Source: Halomonas denitrificans (GTDB taxonomy: Bacteria > Pseudomonadota > Gammaproteobacteria > Pseudomonadales > Halomonadaceae). Taken from it: DNA of 64,000 nucleotides. The translations under genes were made by a program, and so were the position numbers. Shown here in pieces: positions 45,008-53,871 of this stretch; position 1 is the stretch's first letter; each line of letters opens with the position of its first letter. The DNA lies in contig NZ_PYVX01000003.1 in NCBI RefSeq assembly GCF_003056305.1, forward strand, positions 372,001-436,000, in the 5' to 3' direction. A model generated the notes under the pieces. The model was not told the origin of the DNA and searched no databases. It was given only the letters and a program-made list of their open reading frames with translations.

Positions 45008-45939
45008 TCGGCGTCTCCTCGTGGCGCGGGCGAGAGGCCGGCGGAGAAGTGGCTGTAGAGGTGTTCCAGGGTCGGCGGCAGCAGCTCGATGTCCTGCACC
45101 TCGGGCAGGGCGGTCAGGCGACGCAGCACGGCGAGCTTGGCATCGGCGGGCACCGAGAGGGTCACCTCGTGGCCGTTGACGGGGCGGGCCTCGATGCGCG
45201 GGTCCTCCCAGCCGTGCCGCCAGTCGTCGTCGTGCATGGCTCCCCAGGCGCGGATGGTCAGCGGCAGCGCCGCCTGCCGGCGCAGGGCCTCCATGTCGCC
45301 CAGCGCCAGGCGGCGCCCGGCGCCCAGGATCAGGGCGCGATCGAGGTAGGGTTCCACCCCGGGCAGCATGTGGGACGAGAGCAGCACCGTGCAGCCCCGC
45401 TCACGCAGTTCGCGCACCGTGTCGTAGAAGTCGCGGGTGGCGGCGGGGTCGAGCCCGGTGGTGGGCTCGTCCAGCAGCAGCAGGCGCGGCTCGCCGAGCA
45501 GCGCCTGGGCCAGCCCCAGGCGCTGGCGCATGCCCTTGGAGTAGGTCTTCACCCGTCGGCCGGCGGCCGGGCCGAGGCCGACCCGCTCGAGCAGGGTGTC
45601 GATCTGGCGGCGATCGACGCGCTTGAGGCGGGCGAAGTAGTCCAGCACCTCGCGGCCGCTGAGCTGCTCGTAGAAGCTGACGTTCTCGGGCAGGTAGCCC
45701 AGCCGTCGGCGCAGGGTCTCGGCATGGGCGCCGTCCGGGGCGCCGCCGAGCACCGAGACGCGTCCGGCACTGGGCGAGAGCAGCCCGAGGATCAGGTGCA
45801 TGATGGTGGTCTTGCCGGCCCCGTTGTGGCCGAGCAGGGCCAGCACCTCGCCCTCGTTGACCGAGAGGTCGAGGGCGTCGAGGCGGATCAGGTCGCCGTG
45901 GCGCTTGGTCACGCCGTGAAATTCGATCACCGCGGTCAT
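45004..45939 (-). CDS. nosF: NosF ABC transporter ATPase
   Basis: 311 aa. Walker A GHNGAGKTT (37-45), signature YSKGMRQRLGLAQALL, Walker B LLLLDEPTTGLDP and the switch His in SSHML. The start at 45939 begins the nucleotide-binding domain; the longer frame upstream is a shadow of nosD. It overlaps the nosD stop by 4 nt. Confidence 0.95.
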   Translation of the reverse strand: MTAVIEFHGVTKRHGDLIRLDALDLSVNEGEVLALLGHNGAGKTTIMHLILGLLSPSAGRVSVLGGAPDGAHAETLRRRLGYLPENVSFYEQLSGREVLDYFARLKRVDRRQIDTLLERVGLGPAAGRRVKTYSKGMRQRLGLAQALLGEPRLLLLDEPTTGLDPAATRDFYDTVRELRERGCTVLLSSHMLPGVEPYLDRALILGAGRRLALGDMEALRRQAALPLTIRAWGAMHDDDWRHGWEDPRIEARPVNGHEVTLSVPADAKLAVLRRLTALPEVQDIELLPPTLEHLYSHFSAGLSPAPRGDAE

Positions 45940-47282
45940 GCGTCGGCGTCTCCGAGGTTGGGTGGGGTCAAGCCGAGGGCAGCCGTGTCGGGGTCGCGCA
46001 TCAGGGGGGCGCTGTCCTTGACCCCCTGGGGCCGGAACACCGGGAACTGGCGCTGTATCCAGCGCAGCGCCAGGACCGCGGGGCTGTGCATCAGCAGGCG
46101 GGCGACCGGGTAGCGCCACAGCAGGCGGTCCATGGCATCGTTGGGCTCGAAGGGGGTGTCGCCGATGCCGTCGCCGGCGAGGTCCCAGCCCAGGTAGTTG
46201 CTCCAGTAGTTGCCCCGGCCCGCCTCGGACCACTCCTGGGGGCGAGTGGCCACGTACATCACCTGCTGATGGTTGTCGACGAAGGCGTTGCCCACCACGG
46301 CGTTGTCCTCGGAGCCGGCGGTGAGATGGATGCCGATGTCGCTGTCGGCGAAGCGGTTGCCCTCGAAGCGGTTGTACTGGGCGTTGTAGACGAACAGCGC
46401 CTTGCCCTCGCCGCCACTGACCAGCCCCTGGCCCTGGGCATCCCGGCGCTGCTGGATGCCGCTGACGCGGTTGTCGCGCAGGGTGGAGTGGGTGATGTTG
46501 TTCATCAGGATGCCGTAGTGGCGATCGTCCTGCGAGCGGTTGCCGATCACCGTCAACCGCTTGGACTGCATCAGCGCATAGCCCGTGCGGGTGTCCTGGG
46601 TAACGTTGTTCACCAGCCGGTTGTCGTGGGCGTACATGTAGTGCACGCCGTAGCGCAGGTCTGCCATGTAATTGTCGCGCAGCAGGCTGTCGCGGCTGGT
46701 GTCGATGTAGATGCCGTCGCGGGTGCGGCGGATGTCGTTGCCCTCCACCCGGACATCCGCGACGTTGAACAGGTGGATGCCGTTGCCGCGATCCTGGGAG
46801 CGCAGCGCGGCGTCGCCGCGGATCACGTTGTCGAGGACCTGCACGTCGCTCACGGCATCCAGCCAGATGCCGAAGCCGGGGCCCGTGAGGCGCGAGTCGC
46901 GTATCACGCTGCCGGCGGCGCTTGCCTCGACGAAGATGCCGGCGTCCATGTCGGTCAGGTTGGCCCCCCAGTTCTCGATGGCGAGGCCCTCCAGCACGCT
47001 GTCCGGCGCCTCGAGCACCACGGCGTGCCCCTCGCCGCCGCCGTCGATGATCGCGCCCGGCTCGCCCGAGAGCGTGAGGGTACGGTCGATGATCACGGGG
47101 CCGGGGTAGCGCCCCTGGGGCAGCAGCAGGCGGTCGCCGTCGCTGGCCTGTGCGACGAGCGGCTGCAGCGGCTCGCCGGGGCTGGCCGTCCAGACGGCGG
47201 CCAGCAGGTCGCCCGGCAGCCACGCGAGCAGCCAGGCAACGAGAAAGAGTCGGGGGACGACGCGAGTCTGTCGTCGGATCAT
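45936..47282 (-). CDS. nosD: NosD periplasmic copper-processing protein
   Basis: 448 aa with signal peptide about 1-28. Right-handed beta-helix of CASH/PbH1 repeats: many turns of the form V-x-G-N-x-I-x-x-T (e.g. NGIHLFNVADVRVEGNDIRRT, GIYIDTSRDSLLRDNYM). Accepts copper and docks on NosFY to assemble CuZ. Separated from nosZ by a hairpin. Confidence 0.95.
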   Translation of the reverse strand: MIRRQTRVVPRLFLVAWLLAWLPGDLLAAVWTASPGEPLQPLVAQASDGDRLLLPQGRYPGPVIIDRTLTLSGEPGAIIDGGGEGHAVVLEAPDSVLEGLAIENWGANLTDMDAGIFVEASAAGSVIRDSRLTGPGFGIWLDAVSDVQVLDNVIRGDAALRSQDRGNGIHLFNVADVRVEGNDIRRTRDGIYIDTSRDSLLRDNYMADLRYGVHYMYAHDNRLVNNVTQDTRTGYALMQSKRLTVIGNRSQDDRHYGILMNNITHSTLRDNRVSGIQQRRDAQGQGLVSGGEGKALFVYNAQYNRFEGNRFADSDIGIHLTAGSEDNAVVGNAFVDNHQQVMYVATRPQEWSEAGRGNYWSNYLGWDLAGDGIGDTPFEPNDAMDRLLWRYPVARLLMHSPAVLALRWIQRQFPVFRPQGVKDSAPLMRDPDTAALGLTPPNLGDADA

Positions 47283-47299
47283 GCGTCTCTCCGGGAAAG

Positions 47300-47322
47300 G
47301 GGGCCGGGCAATTCCCGGCCCC
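47300..47322 (-). terminator. Intercistronic hairpin nosZ/nosD
   Basis: 9-bp stem GGGGCCGGG / CCCGGCCCC with a CAATT loop; read leftward it is followed by CCTTTCCC. Probable partial terminator favouring nosZ over nosDFYL. Confidence 0.65.
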
Positions 47323-47341
47323 TTGTCATCAGGCCTCGCGA

Positions 47342-49216
47342 TCAGGCCTTCTCGACCAGCATGCGCCCGGTCATCTCCATGTGCATGGCATGGCAGAACC
47401 AGGAGCAGTAGTACCAGTACACCCCGGGCTTGTCGGCGGTGAAGGTGACGCTGGAGGTCTGCTGCGGGCCGATCTCCATCGAGGCGCCGTGGTTGACCAT
47501 CACGAAGCCGTGGGTCAGGTCCTCCACCTGGTCGAGGTTGGTGACCGTCACGGTCACCTCGTCGCCCTGCTTGACCTTGAACTCGGTCAGGCCGAACTGC
47601 GGGGCTACCGAGGTCATGTAGACCCGCACCTGGTTGCCGTCGCGGATCACCTTGTTGTCGCTCTCGAGGGTGACCCCGTCCGCCTCGGCCATGGCGCGAG
47701 TCTCGGCGAAGAACGGATCGTCACGCGTCCAGGTCCGGCTCGGGTTGAGCTGGTCGGCGCGCAGCAGGATGCAGTCATGGGGCTCGGCGAAGGTGGGGCC
47801 GTCGTGGACCAGCTTCATCTCCTCGCCGGAGATGTCGATCAGCTGGTCGTTCTCCGGGTGCAGCGGGCCCACCGGCAGGAAGCGGTCCTTGGAGAACTTG
47901 GAGAGCACCACCAGCCACTTGCCGTCGGCGTCCTTGGACTCGGTGAGGCTGGCATGGTTGTGGCCCGGCTGATAGTGGACGTCGAGCTTCTGGCGGATGT
48001 AGTTGACCTCCTCGCCGTTGTAGGCGCGGATGGCGTCCTCGATGTTCCACTTGGCCACCTGGCTGTCGATGAACAGCGTGGTGTAGGCGTTGCCGCGACC
48101 GTCGTAGGTGGTGTGCAGCGGCCCCAGGCCCAGCTCGGGCTCGCCGACCACGGTGTCGCGGGGCTCGATGGAGCCGTCGAACAGCGCGGGGAGCTTGTCG
48201 ATGGCGATGATCGAGACGGTCGGCGAGAGCTTGCCGTTGGCGATGAAGTACTTCCCGTCCGGCGAGGTGTTGAGGCCGTGGGGGTTCTTGGGCACCGGAA
48301 TGTAGCGGGTCAGCTTGGAGCCGTGGCGGCCGTCGAGGACCGGCACCTCGCTGTCGCCCAGGGTCTCGAACTCGCCGGCGGCCACCGCGGCCTCGATCGC
48401 CTCGACGTCGAATACCACCACCCAGTCGCGCTCGGCGCGCATGGTGTCGGCCAGCGTCATGCCCTTCTCGGAGTTGTAGCAGGTCGAGGCCACGAAGCGG
48501 CCGGTGTAGTCGGCGTCGGTGTTGTCGAGGTTGCCATCGACGATCACCTGCCAGGCCACGTCCATGCTCTCGGCATCGATGGCGTTGAACATGGTGAAGT
48601 AGTTGTCGGGACTCTCCAGGTCGCGGCCGTCGTTGAGCTGCGGGATCGGCAGCTCGGCGTTGGCGAACACGTACTTGGTGTGCGGCACCTTCTGCAGGCG
48701 CAGGCCGTGGATCGCCTGGACGTTGGGAATGCTGGTGATCTTGTCCGTCTTCATGATGTCGAGACGGATGCGGGCCACGCGGGTATTGGCCTTGTCGTTG
48801 ATGAACAGGTACTTGCCGTCGTAGCTGCCATCGGTCATGGAGATGTGCGGATGGTGGCAGTCGCCGTTGAGGAAGCGCGACGAGTCGCCGAGGATGCGCT
48901 TCGACTCGTTGGTGATGCCCCAGCCGGTGGCGCTGTCGACGTTGAAGACCGGGATGCGCATCAGCTCGCGCATCGAGGGGATGCCCAGCACCCGCACCTC
49001 GCCCTGATGGCCACCGCTCCAGAAGCCGTAGTACTCGTCGAGCTCGCCGGGGGCGATCTCGACGCCGTTCTCGGCGGCGCGCGCCTCGCGGCTGCTCATC
49101 AGCGCGCCGGCACCGAAGCCGCCGGCGAGCCCGGCGCCGGCGACGCCGGTCACCGCGCTGTTGCGCAGGAAGTGGCGGCGGCCGAGGCTTTCGATCTCTT
49201 TCTTCTTGTCTACCAT
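47342..49216 (-). CDS. nosZ: Nitrous-oxide reductase NosZ (clade I, Tat)
   Basis: Reduces N2O to N2 in the periplasm. 624 aa. Tat signal [13 protein letters not shown] near residue 12. CuZ His pairs seen in [15 protein letters not shown] and AEPHD; C-terminal cupredoxin with CuA ligands in [18 protein letters not shown] 49216 has AGGAGGAG 7 nt upstream; the longer frame is rejected. Twin-arginine export makes it clade I, in line with the presence of nosR. Confidence 0.97.
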   Translation of the reverse strand: MVDKKKEIESLGRRHFLRNSAVTGVAGAGLAGGFGAGALMSSREARAAENGVEIAPGELDEYYGFWSGGHQGEVRVLGIPSMRELMRIPVFNVDSATGWGITNESKRILGDSSRFLNGDCHHPHISMTDGSYDGKYLFINDKANTRVARIRLDIMKTDKITSIPNVQAIHGLRLQKVPHTKYVFANAELPIPQLNDGRDLESPDNYFTMFNAIDAESMDVAWQVIVDGNLDNTDADYTGRFVASTCYNSEKGMTLADTMRAERDWVVVFDVEAIEAAVAAGEFETLGDSEVPVLDGRHGSKLTRYIPVPKNPHGLNTSPDGKYFIANGKLSPTVSIIAIDKLPALFDGSIEPRDTVVGEPELGLGPLHTTYDGRGNAYTTLFIDSQVAKWNIEDAIRAYNGEEVNYIRQKLDVHYQPGHNHASLTESKDADGKWLVVLSKFSKDRFLPVGPLHPENDQLIDISGEEMKLVHDGPTFAEPHDCILLRADQLNPSRTWTRDDPFFAETRAMAEADGVTLESDNKVIRDGNQVRVYMTSVAPQFGLTEFKVKQGDEVTVTVTNLDQVEDLTHGFVMVNHGASMEIGPQQTSSVTFTADKPGVYWYYCSWFCHAMHMEMTGRMLVEKA

Positions 49217-49220
49217 GGTT

Positions 49221-51359
49221 TCACTCCTCCTGGAGAGTCGGGATTCGCTGCAGCTTGCGGTCTCCGGCGGTGCCGGGGTCATGGGACTCGACGCCGCCCT
49301 TGCCCGCGGCCAGGCGTGACGCCTTCTCATAGCGCTTGCGGCGCTTGATCATCGGCGGGCAGCGCTGGTCGTCGTGGTAGGTGATCTGGCAGTCGAGACA
49401 GTAGTGACACTCGTTGGCATTGATGTGGCCGTCGGGGTGGATGGCGGCCACTTCGCATTCGTTGGCGCAGATCTGGCACGGGCTGCCGCAGTCATTGCGG
49501 TGCCGCTTCAACCAGTCGAACAGGCGCAGGCGGGCGGGGATGGCCAGGCCGGCGCCCAGCGGGCAGACGTAGCGACAGTAGAACTTGTGGTTGAAGGCCG
49601 AGATCGCCACCAGTGCCAGGGCATAGAGCAGGTAGCCCCACTCGCGCTGGAAGCGCAGGGTGATGGCGGTCTTGAACGGCTCCACCTCGGCGTAGCGCTC
49701 GGCGGTTCCGAGCGAGTGCAGCGAGACCGCGAACAGTCCCAGCAGGAGGATGTACTTCACCGCCCAGAGGCGCTCGTGGAGAGCGAAGGGCACCTCGATC
49801 TGCTTCACGCCCAGCCTGCGGGCGGCCTTGTTGACCAGGTCCTGCAGCGCTCCGAAGGGGCACAGCCAGCCGCAGAAGACGCCGCGCCCCCACAGCAGCA
49901 GGCTGACCGCCACGAAGGACCAGAGGATGAACATCATCGGGTCGATCAGGAAGGAGCCCCAGCTGAAGCCGCTGATCAGCGAATTGGTGAAGGTCAGGAC
50001 GTTGACCACCGAGAGCTGGGCCAGGGAGTACCAGCCGATGAACACCAGGGTGTAGACCAGAAAGCCCAGGCGCAGCGGGCGCAGGATCCGCGGGTGGCGC
50101 GCCAGCACGTCCTGGAACAGCATGACGATCGTCAGCACGATGAGGCCGGCAGCCAGCACAGCGATCTGGAACGCCTTGTCGCGCCAGACCTGGACCCAGA
50201 TCGGCTCCTCCACCGGCGGCTCGGGACGCTCGATGTAGGCCTCGGGGACGCTGTAGTCGGCGCTGAAGCGGCGGAACTCGGTATCCAGGGGGCCGGAGGC
50301 GCGGCGCACCAGCAGCTCCAGCTGCCAGGGCCGGCCGGGGTCGAAGGCGGCCTTGTCGCGGACGATGAAGATGTCGCGCTCGGTGAACTCGGGGGCGCCG
50401 TCGATGGCCAGCCGGCCCAGGCGGATATGGTCGCGGTCGTGAAAGCTGACCGTGGTGTTGCCCTGGGTGAGTTCGATGCGATCGAAGATGCCGCCGCGCA
50501 CGTAGCCCGAGCCCTTGAAGGAGTAGTCGCCGCGGCCCATGACCGCGATGGCGTGCTCGCCCTCGTCCAGTTCGGCCATCAGCTGAGCGTACTCGGTCTC
50601 GCCCAGCAGGTTGCGACCGGCCGTAGGCGGGTTCAGGTAGGTGGTGAAGAGTTCGATGAAGGTCCGATCGGCCGGCTGCGGGGTATGCAGGTAGTCCTCG
50701 GCGGGGCTGCCAGCGAAGGCGGCGTCGACCTCGCCGTGGGTCAGGTGCAGGCGGCGGATGGTGCCGTCGCCGGTGAGCGTCTGCCAGTCGGCGGGTTCGA
50801 AGCGCTCCGTCAGGACCCGCGCCGGCGGGGCGGCGGACGGGTCGGCGATCAGCCCCTGCTCCGCGGCGACCCGCCGGGCGGCCCGGGTGATGGTGTCGCT
50901 GACGACGATGACGGTGACGGTGGCGCCGGAGATGGCGTCCAGTTCCTCGCCGATCTTGAGGCGATCGTTGACGTGGGCGGGCACGTGCTCGTCGGCGAAG
51001 CCCTCGAGCTTCGACTCGGGGATGCCCACCAGCATGATGGGTTCCTCGTGGCCGAGGATGTCGGCCTGGACGATGCGTCCCTCGAGGTCGATGCCCACCA
51101 GCAGATTGACCGGCTTGCCCGAATAGGCCGGGATCGGTGCCACGTCGACGCTCTCGAAGGCATAGCCGACGAGCGCATCCCCGGCGTAGACCTCGCTTAC
51201 CGGCCATTGGGACTCGGCGGCCTCGAGCCGGTCACTCTCCGGGAACCCCTCGCGCACCTGCTCAAGCTCCAGGGCCTGCAGCGACGAGGAGAGCAATAAA
51301 AGGCCAAGAGCGAGTATCAGACCGAGCCAGCGGGCTGCGATCCTGTGGCGTATCGACAT
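49221..51359 (-). CDS. nosR: NosR membrane flavo-iron-sulfur protein
   Basis: 712 aa. Signal-like first helix, periplasmic FMN-binding domain (covalent FMN Thr in SGATVT, about residue 140), then membrane helices with CGWLCPFGA and CRYVCPLGA, and a C-terminal double [4Fe-4S] domain ([21 protein letters not shown]). Supplies electrons for NosZ activity and is needed for nos expression. Ends 4 bp before nosZ. Confidence 0.96.
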   Translation of the reverse strand: MSIRHRIAARWLGLILALGLLLLSSSLQALELEQVREGFPESDRLEAAESQWPVSEVYAGDALVGYAFESVDVAPIPAYSGKPVNLLVGIDLEGRIVQADILGHEEPIMLVGIPESKLEGFADEHVPAHVNDRLKIGEELDAISGATVTVIVVSDTITRAARRVAAEQGLIADPSAAPPARVLTERFEPADWQTLTGDGTIRRLHLTHGEVDAAFAGSPAEDYLHTPQPADRTFIELFTTYLNPPTAGRNLLGETEYAQLMAELDEGEHAIAVMGRGDYSFKGSGYVRGGIFDRIELTQGNTTVSFHDRDHIRLGRLAIDGAPEFTERDIFIVRDKAAFDPGRPWQLELLVRRASGPLDTEFRRFSADYSVPEAYIERPEPPVEEPIWVQVWRDKAFQIAVLAAGLIVLTIVMLFQDVLARHPRILRPLRLGFLVYTLVFIGWYSLAQLSVVNVLTFTNSLISGFSWGSFLIDPMMFILWSFVAVSLLLWGRGVFCGWLCPFGALQDLVNKAARRLGVKQIEVPFALHERLWAVKYILLLGLFAVSLHSLGTAERYAEVEPFKTAITLRFQREWGYLLYALALVAISAFNHKFYCRYVCPLGAGLAIPARLRLFDWLKRHRNDCGSPCQICANECEVAAIHPDGHINANECHYCLDCQITYHDDQRCPPMIKRRKRYEKASRLAAGKGGVESHDPGTAGDRKLQRIPTLQEE

Positions 51360-51387
51360 GGCGGCACCCGGAGGAAAAGCGCACGGG

Positions 51388-51441
51388 AAGGGCGGGCAGG
51401 CCGCCCTTCAGTCAGTCGGTCGGCCGGCCCGACGGCCGGCC
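51388..51441 (-). terminator. Two hairpins between the cytochrome gene and nosR
   Basis: AAGGGCGG (51388-51395) pairs with CCGCCCTT (51401-51408), and GGCCGGCC (51422-51429) with GGCCGGCC (51434-51441). They may partly end the cytochrome mRNA before nosR or stabilise it. Confidence 0.55.
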
Positions 51442-51448
51442 GGGGGGC

Positions 51449-51766
51449 TCAGGGCGTGAGGCTGGCGTAGTAGGCGGCGATATCGGCGATATCCTCGTCC
51501 GAGAGCGCCTGGGCCTGCGGCGTCATCATCGCGGACATGCCGCCGCCGCGCTCGCCGGCCCGGTAGGCCTTGAGGGCGCTCACGAGGTACTCGGCGTTCT
51601 GACCGGCGAGGTTCGGATAGATGGGAGCGGTGGCCTGGCCGTCGGTGCCGTGGCAGGCGGCGCAGGCGGCGACTTTGCCCTCTCCGGCGGCGGCATCACC
51701 GGCGGCCTGGGCGTCCAGGGCGAGGAAGGCGCTGCCCAGCAGGGCCACAGCGATCAATGACTTCAT
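51449..51766 (-). CDS. Monohaem cytochrome c (c553/c4-like), nos-associated
   Basis: 105 aa with signal peptide 1-21 (ends AQA). One haem c site CAACH and a distal Met in the [13 protein letters not shown] stretch. GGAGG 7 nt before ATG 51766. Directly upstream of nosR on the same strand, so a probable electron donor to the periplasmic N2O reductase or another nitrogen-oxide reductase. An FNR-like dyad and an NsrR-like half-site lie upstream. Confidence 0.9.
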   Translation of the reverse strand: MKSLIAVALLGSAFLALDAQAAGDAAAGEGKVAACAACHGTDGQATAPIYPNLAGQNAEYLVSALKAYRAGERGGGMSAMMTPQAQALSDEDIADIAAYYASLTP

Positions 51767-51778
51767 AACGTACCTCCA

Positions 51779-51789
51779 AAATGCATCTT
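51779..51789 (-). promoter_or_regulatory. NsrR-like half-site before the cytochrome gene
   Basis: On the minus strand AAGATGCATTT, an exact match to the 11-bp NsrR half-site as known in E. coli. It lies just upstream of the SD. The partner half is poor, so it would be a single-motif site. Confidence 0.45.
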
Positions 51790-51872
51790 TATCTGTCAAA
51801 AAAAGCCTGCCTCGGTCGAACGCCGCGTCAGGCGAGTCATTTTGATGATGCCAGCTGCCATTGGGGTCTGGC

Positions 51873-51886
51873 TTGACGTGCATCAT
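51873..51886 (-). promoter_or_regulatory. FNR/ANR/DNR-like site of the cytochrome-nos operon
   Basis: TTGAC-GTGC-ATCAT, 8 of 10 bases of the FNR-family dyad. Set at -41.5 it predicts a start near 51838 with a CATCAT -10 (4/6 match). Confidence 0.6.
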
Positions 51887-51954
51887 GTTCAGCCTAGCCC
51901 GTGCAGCGCGGAAGGCAAAGGAGGCGCTAATGCAGGCGAGGGACGGGCGTCGTC

Positions 51955-52407
51955 TCAGGCGTCCGGTGCAGGATCGTCGAGCTGCAGCAGCCGCACCAGC
52001 GAGGGGCGCTGGGGGCCGAGCAGGTCGGCCAGGGTGTAGCGGTCGAGCACGGCGAGAAAGGCGGCGAGGGCCTCGGCCAGGATCGGCTTGAGCCGACAGG
52101 CGGGGGTGATCACGCACTCGTTGCTGTCGCCGAAGCACTCGACGAGCACGAGGTCGCGCTCGGTGGCGCGCACCAGCTCGCCCAGCGGAATGTCCTCGGG
52201 GCGGCGCTTGAGGACCAGGCCGCCGTTCTTGCCGCGGATGGCGGTGAGATAGCCCTGGTGGTTGAGGTCCTGCACCACCTTCATCAGGTGGTTGCGCGAG
52301 ATCTCGAAGCGCTCGGCGATCTCGTTGATGGTCGAGCGCTCCTCGCCCTTGACGGCCAGGTAGAGCAGTACGCGCAGCGAATAGTCGGTGAAACGGGTCA
52401 GGTGCAT
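51955..52407 (-). CDS. nsrR: NsrR-type Rrf2-family nitric-oxide sensor repressor
   Basis: 150 aa. Winged helix with [30 protein letters not shown] and [17 protein letters not shown]; iron-sulfur Cys in [19 protein letters not shown]. The start at 52407 gives the canonical NsrR N-terminus. An extended -10 (TGATAGAAT read leftward, 52471-52463) lies about 60 bp upstream. It represses NO-detoxification genes until NO damages its cluster; nnrS stands divergently beside it with a matching site. Confidence 0.92.
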   Translation of the reverse strand: MHLTRFTDYSLRVLLYLAVKGEERSTINEIAERFEISRNHLMKVVQDLNHQGYLTAIRGKNGGLVLKRRPEDIPLGELVRATERDLVLVECFGDSNECVITPACRLKPILAEALAAFLAVLDRYTLADLLGPQRPSLVRLLQLDDPAPDA

Positions 52408-52531
52408 GGCAATCCCGGCGCTCGGGGCGCCTTGATGGGCAGAATGGGTATCGAAGCGCGCCATTCTATCATTATGCCAATCCGCCCCGCCGCGCGGCGG
52501 CATTCGGTCACGGGCGACCGCCAGGGCGGCA

Positions 52532-52571
52532 TTGGCAAGGCTCGTCTTAAGATGTAATTTACGTGCATGTT
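52532..52571 (+). promoter_or_regulatory. nnrS promoter overlapped by an NsrR-like dyad
   Basis: TTGGCA (52532-52537) - 17 bp - TAATTT (52555-52560) forms a sigma-70-like promoter. A 23-bp imperfect dyad at 52549-52571, starting AAGATGTAATT and ending CATGTT, resembles the NsrR operator and covers the -10, the start site and the nnrS ATG. Confidence 0.6.
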
Positions 52572-53757
52572 ATCGCCTCCTGTCAAGGCGCTGGGGCCAT
52601 CGTCGGACGCCGGCAGTCTCGACCGGCGCCCCGCCTGGTCGCTGTTCTTTCCTCTCGCCGCCCTGCAGGCGGCGCTGGCGCTGCCGCTGTCGCTGGCGGC
52701 GATGGTGACCGGGACGGACTGGCTCGCCGGGCTGGCCACCCCGGCCGCCCATGGGCGGGAGCTGCTGTTCGGTTTCGCCCTGGCGGTGATCGCCGGCTAC
52801 CTGCTGGGGCCCCTGCCCGCGCGGCGCCTGACGCTGATGGCGGGGCTGTGGCTGGTCGGGCGCCTCGGGGGGCTGGCGCTGCCGGTGGCCTTGCCGGCGC
52901 TGCTGGCCGATGCGGCCTTCGCCCTGCTGCTGGCCGCGGGGGTGGTGCCGAGCTTTCTGGCCGCGAAGAAGTGGCGCAACCGCCTGCTCTCCCCGCTGCT
53001 GGGGCTGCTTTGCCTGCTGGCCGTGGCCAGCCTCGCGGCACGCGCGCTTGCCCCGGAGCTGCTTTCGCCCCTGCTCCACCAGGGCGTGCTCTGGCTGCTG
53101 TTGCTGATGGTCTTCATGGGCGGGCGGGGGATCGCCCCAGCGGTCAATGGCCACCTGATGGCCCGATTCCGGGTGGCCGGGCGCGGCGTGCAGCCGCGGC
53201 TGGAAGCCGCCCTGCTGGGCCTGCTGGTGGCCGTCGGCCTCACCGTCACTCAGCGCGCACTGTGGCCGCTGGCCGGCGCCTTGCTCGCCCTGGCGGGCCT
53301 GATGATCCTGGTGCGCCTGGGGCGCTGGGCGCCCTGGCGGCTGCGAGGCCGTCCCGACCTGCTGGCACTGCTGCTGGGTTACGCCTGGCTGGGCGTGGGG
53401 GCCTGGCTGGTGGCGGCCGATCTGCTGGCCGGCATCGCGCCGGCGGCTCGGCTGCATGCCGTGACGGTCGGGGCGCTCGGCACCCTGGCCAGCGGCATCA
53501 TGCTGCGCCAGGCCATCCTGAGGGCCAGTGGACACCCCGCCGACGAGCCGTGGCTGGCGGTCCTGGCGGCGCTGTTCGCCCTGGCGGCCGGGCTGCGGCT
53601 CGTCATGCCCCTGTGGGCAAGCGGCTGGCACCTCCTGCTATGGGGCGCGGCCGGCTGCTGGAGCCTGGCCTGGCTGCTGGTGGCCTGGCGGCTGCGCCAC
53701 TGGGCTCGCCGCGCGGCCCGGCGCACCGCGGCACGCGCCGCGACGGTGGGAACTTGA
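52567..53757 (+). CDS. nnrS: NnrS-family haem-copper membrane protein
   Basis: 396 aa, about 12 membrane helices. Conserved HGRELLFGFALAVIAGYLL, MGGRGIAPAVNGHL and RLHAVTVGALGTLASGIMLR contain the likely haem/metal His residues. NnrS proteins ease nitrosative stress. No SD is visible; the predicted transcription start falls at the ATG, so translation may be leaderless. Divergent from nsrR. Confidence 0.9.
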   Translation: MLSPPVKALGPSSDAGSLDRRPAWSLFFPLAALQAALALPLSLAAMVTGTDWLAGLATPAAHGRELLFGFALAVIAGYLLGPLPARRLTLMAGLWLVGRLGGLALPVALPALLADAAFALLLAAGVVPSFLAAKKWRNRLLSPLLGLLCLLAVASLAARALAPELLSPLLHQGVLWLLLLMVFMGGRGIAPAVNGHLMARFRVAGRGVQPRLEAALLGLLVAVGLTVTQRALWPLAGALLALAGLMILVRLGRWAPWRLRGRPDLLALLLGYAWLGVGAWLVAADLLAGIAPAARLHAVTVGALGTLASGIMLRQAILRASGHPADEPWLAVLAALFALAAGLRLVMPLWASGWHLLLWGAAGCWSLAWLLVAWRLRHWARRAARRTAARAATVGT

Positions 53758-53813
53758 TCTGGGTCAGCTACCCCTTCGAGGGTACCGACGGGCCCGGTCG
53801 CGACTGGCATAAT
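53754..53813 (+). promoter_or_regulatory. FNR/ANR-like site and promoter of hemN
   Basis: TTGAT-CTGG-GTCAG (53754-53767), 8 of 10 bases. An extended -10 TGGCATAAT ends at 53813, giving a start near 53820 and placing the dyad at about -60, a class-I activator position. Confidence 0.6.
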
Positions 53814-53871
53814 TCGTCCAACGGTGACGGCCGCGGCCGCCGCCCTTCGGTTCAAGAGGCTCGATTCGCTC

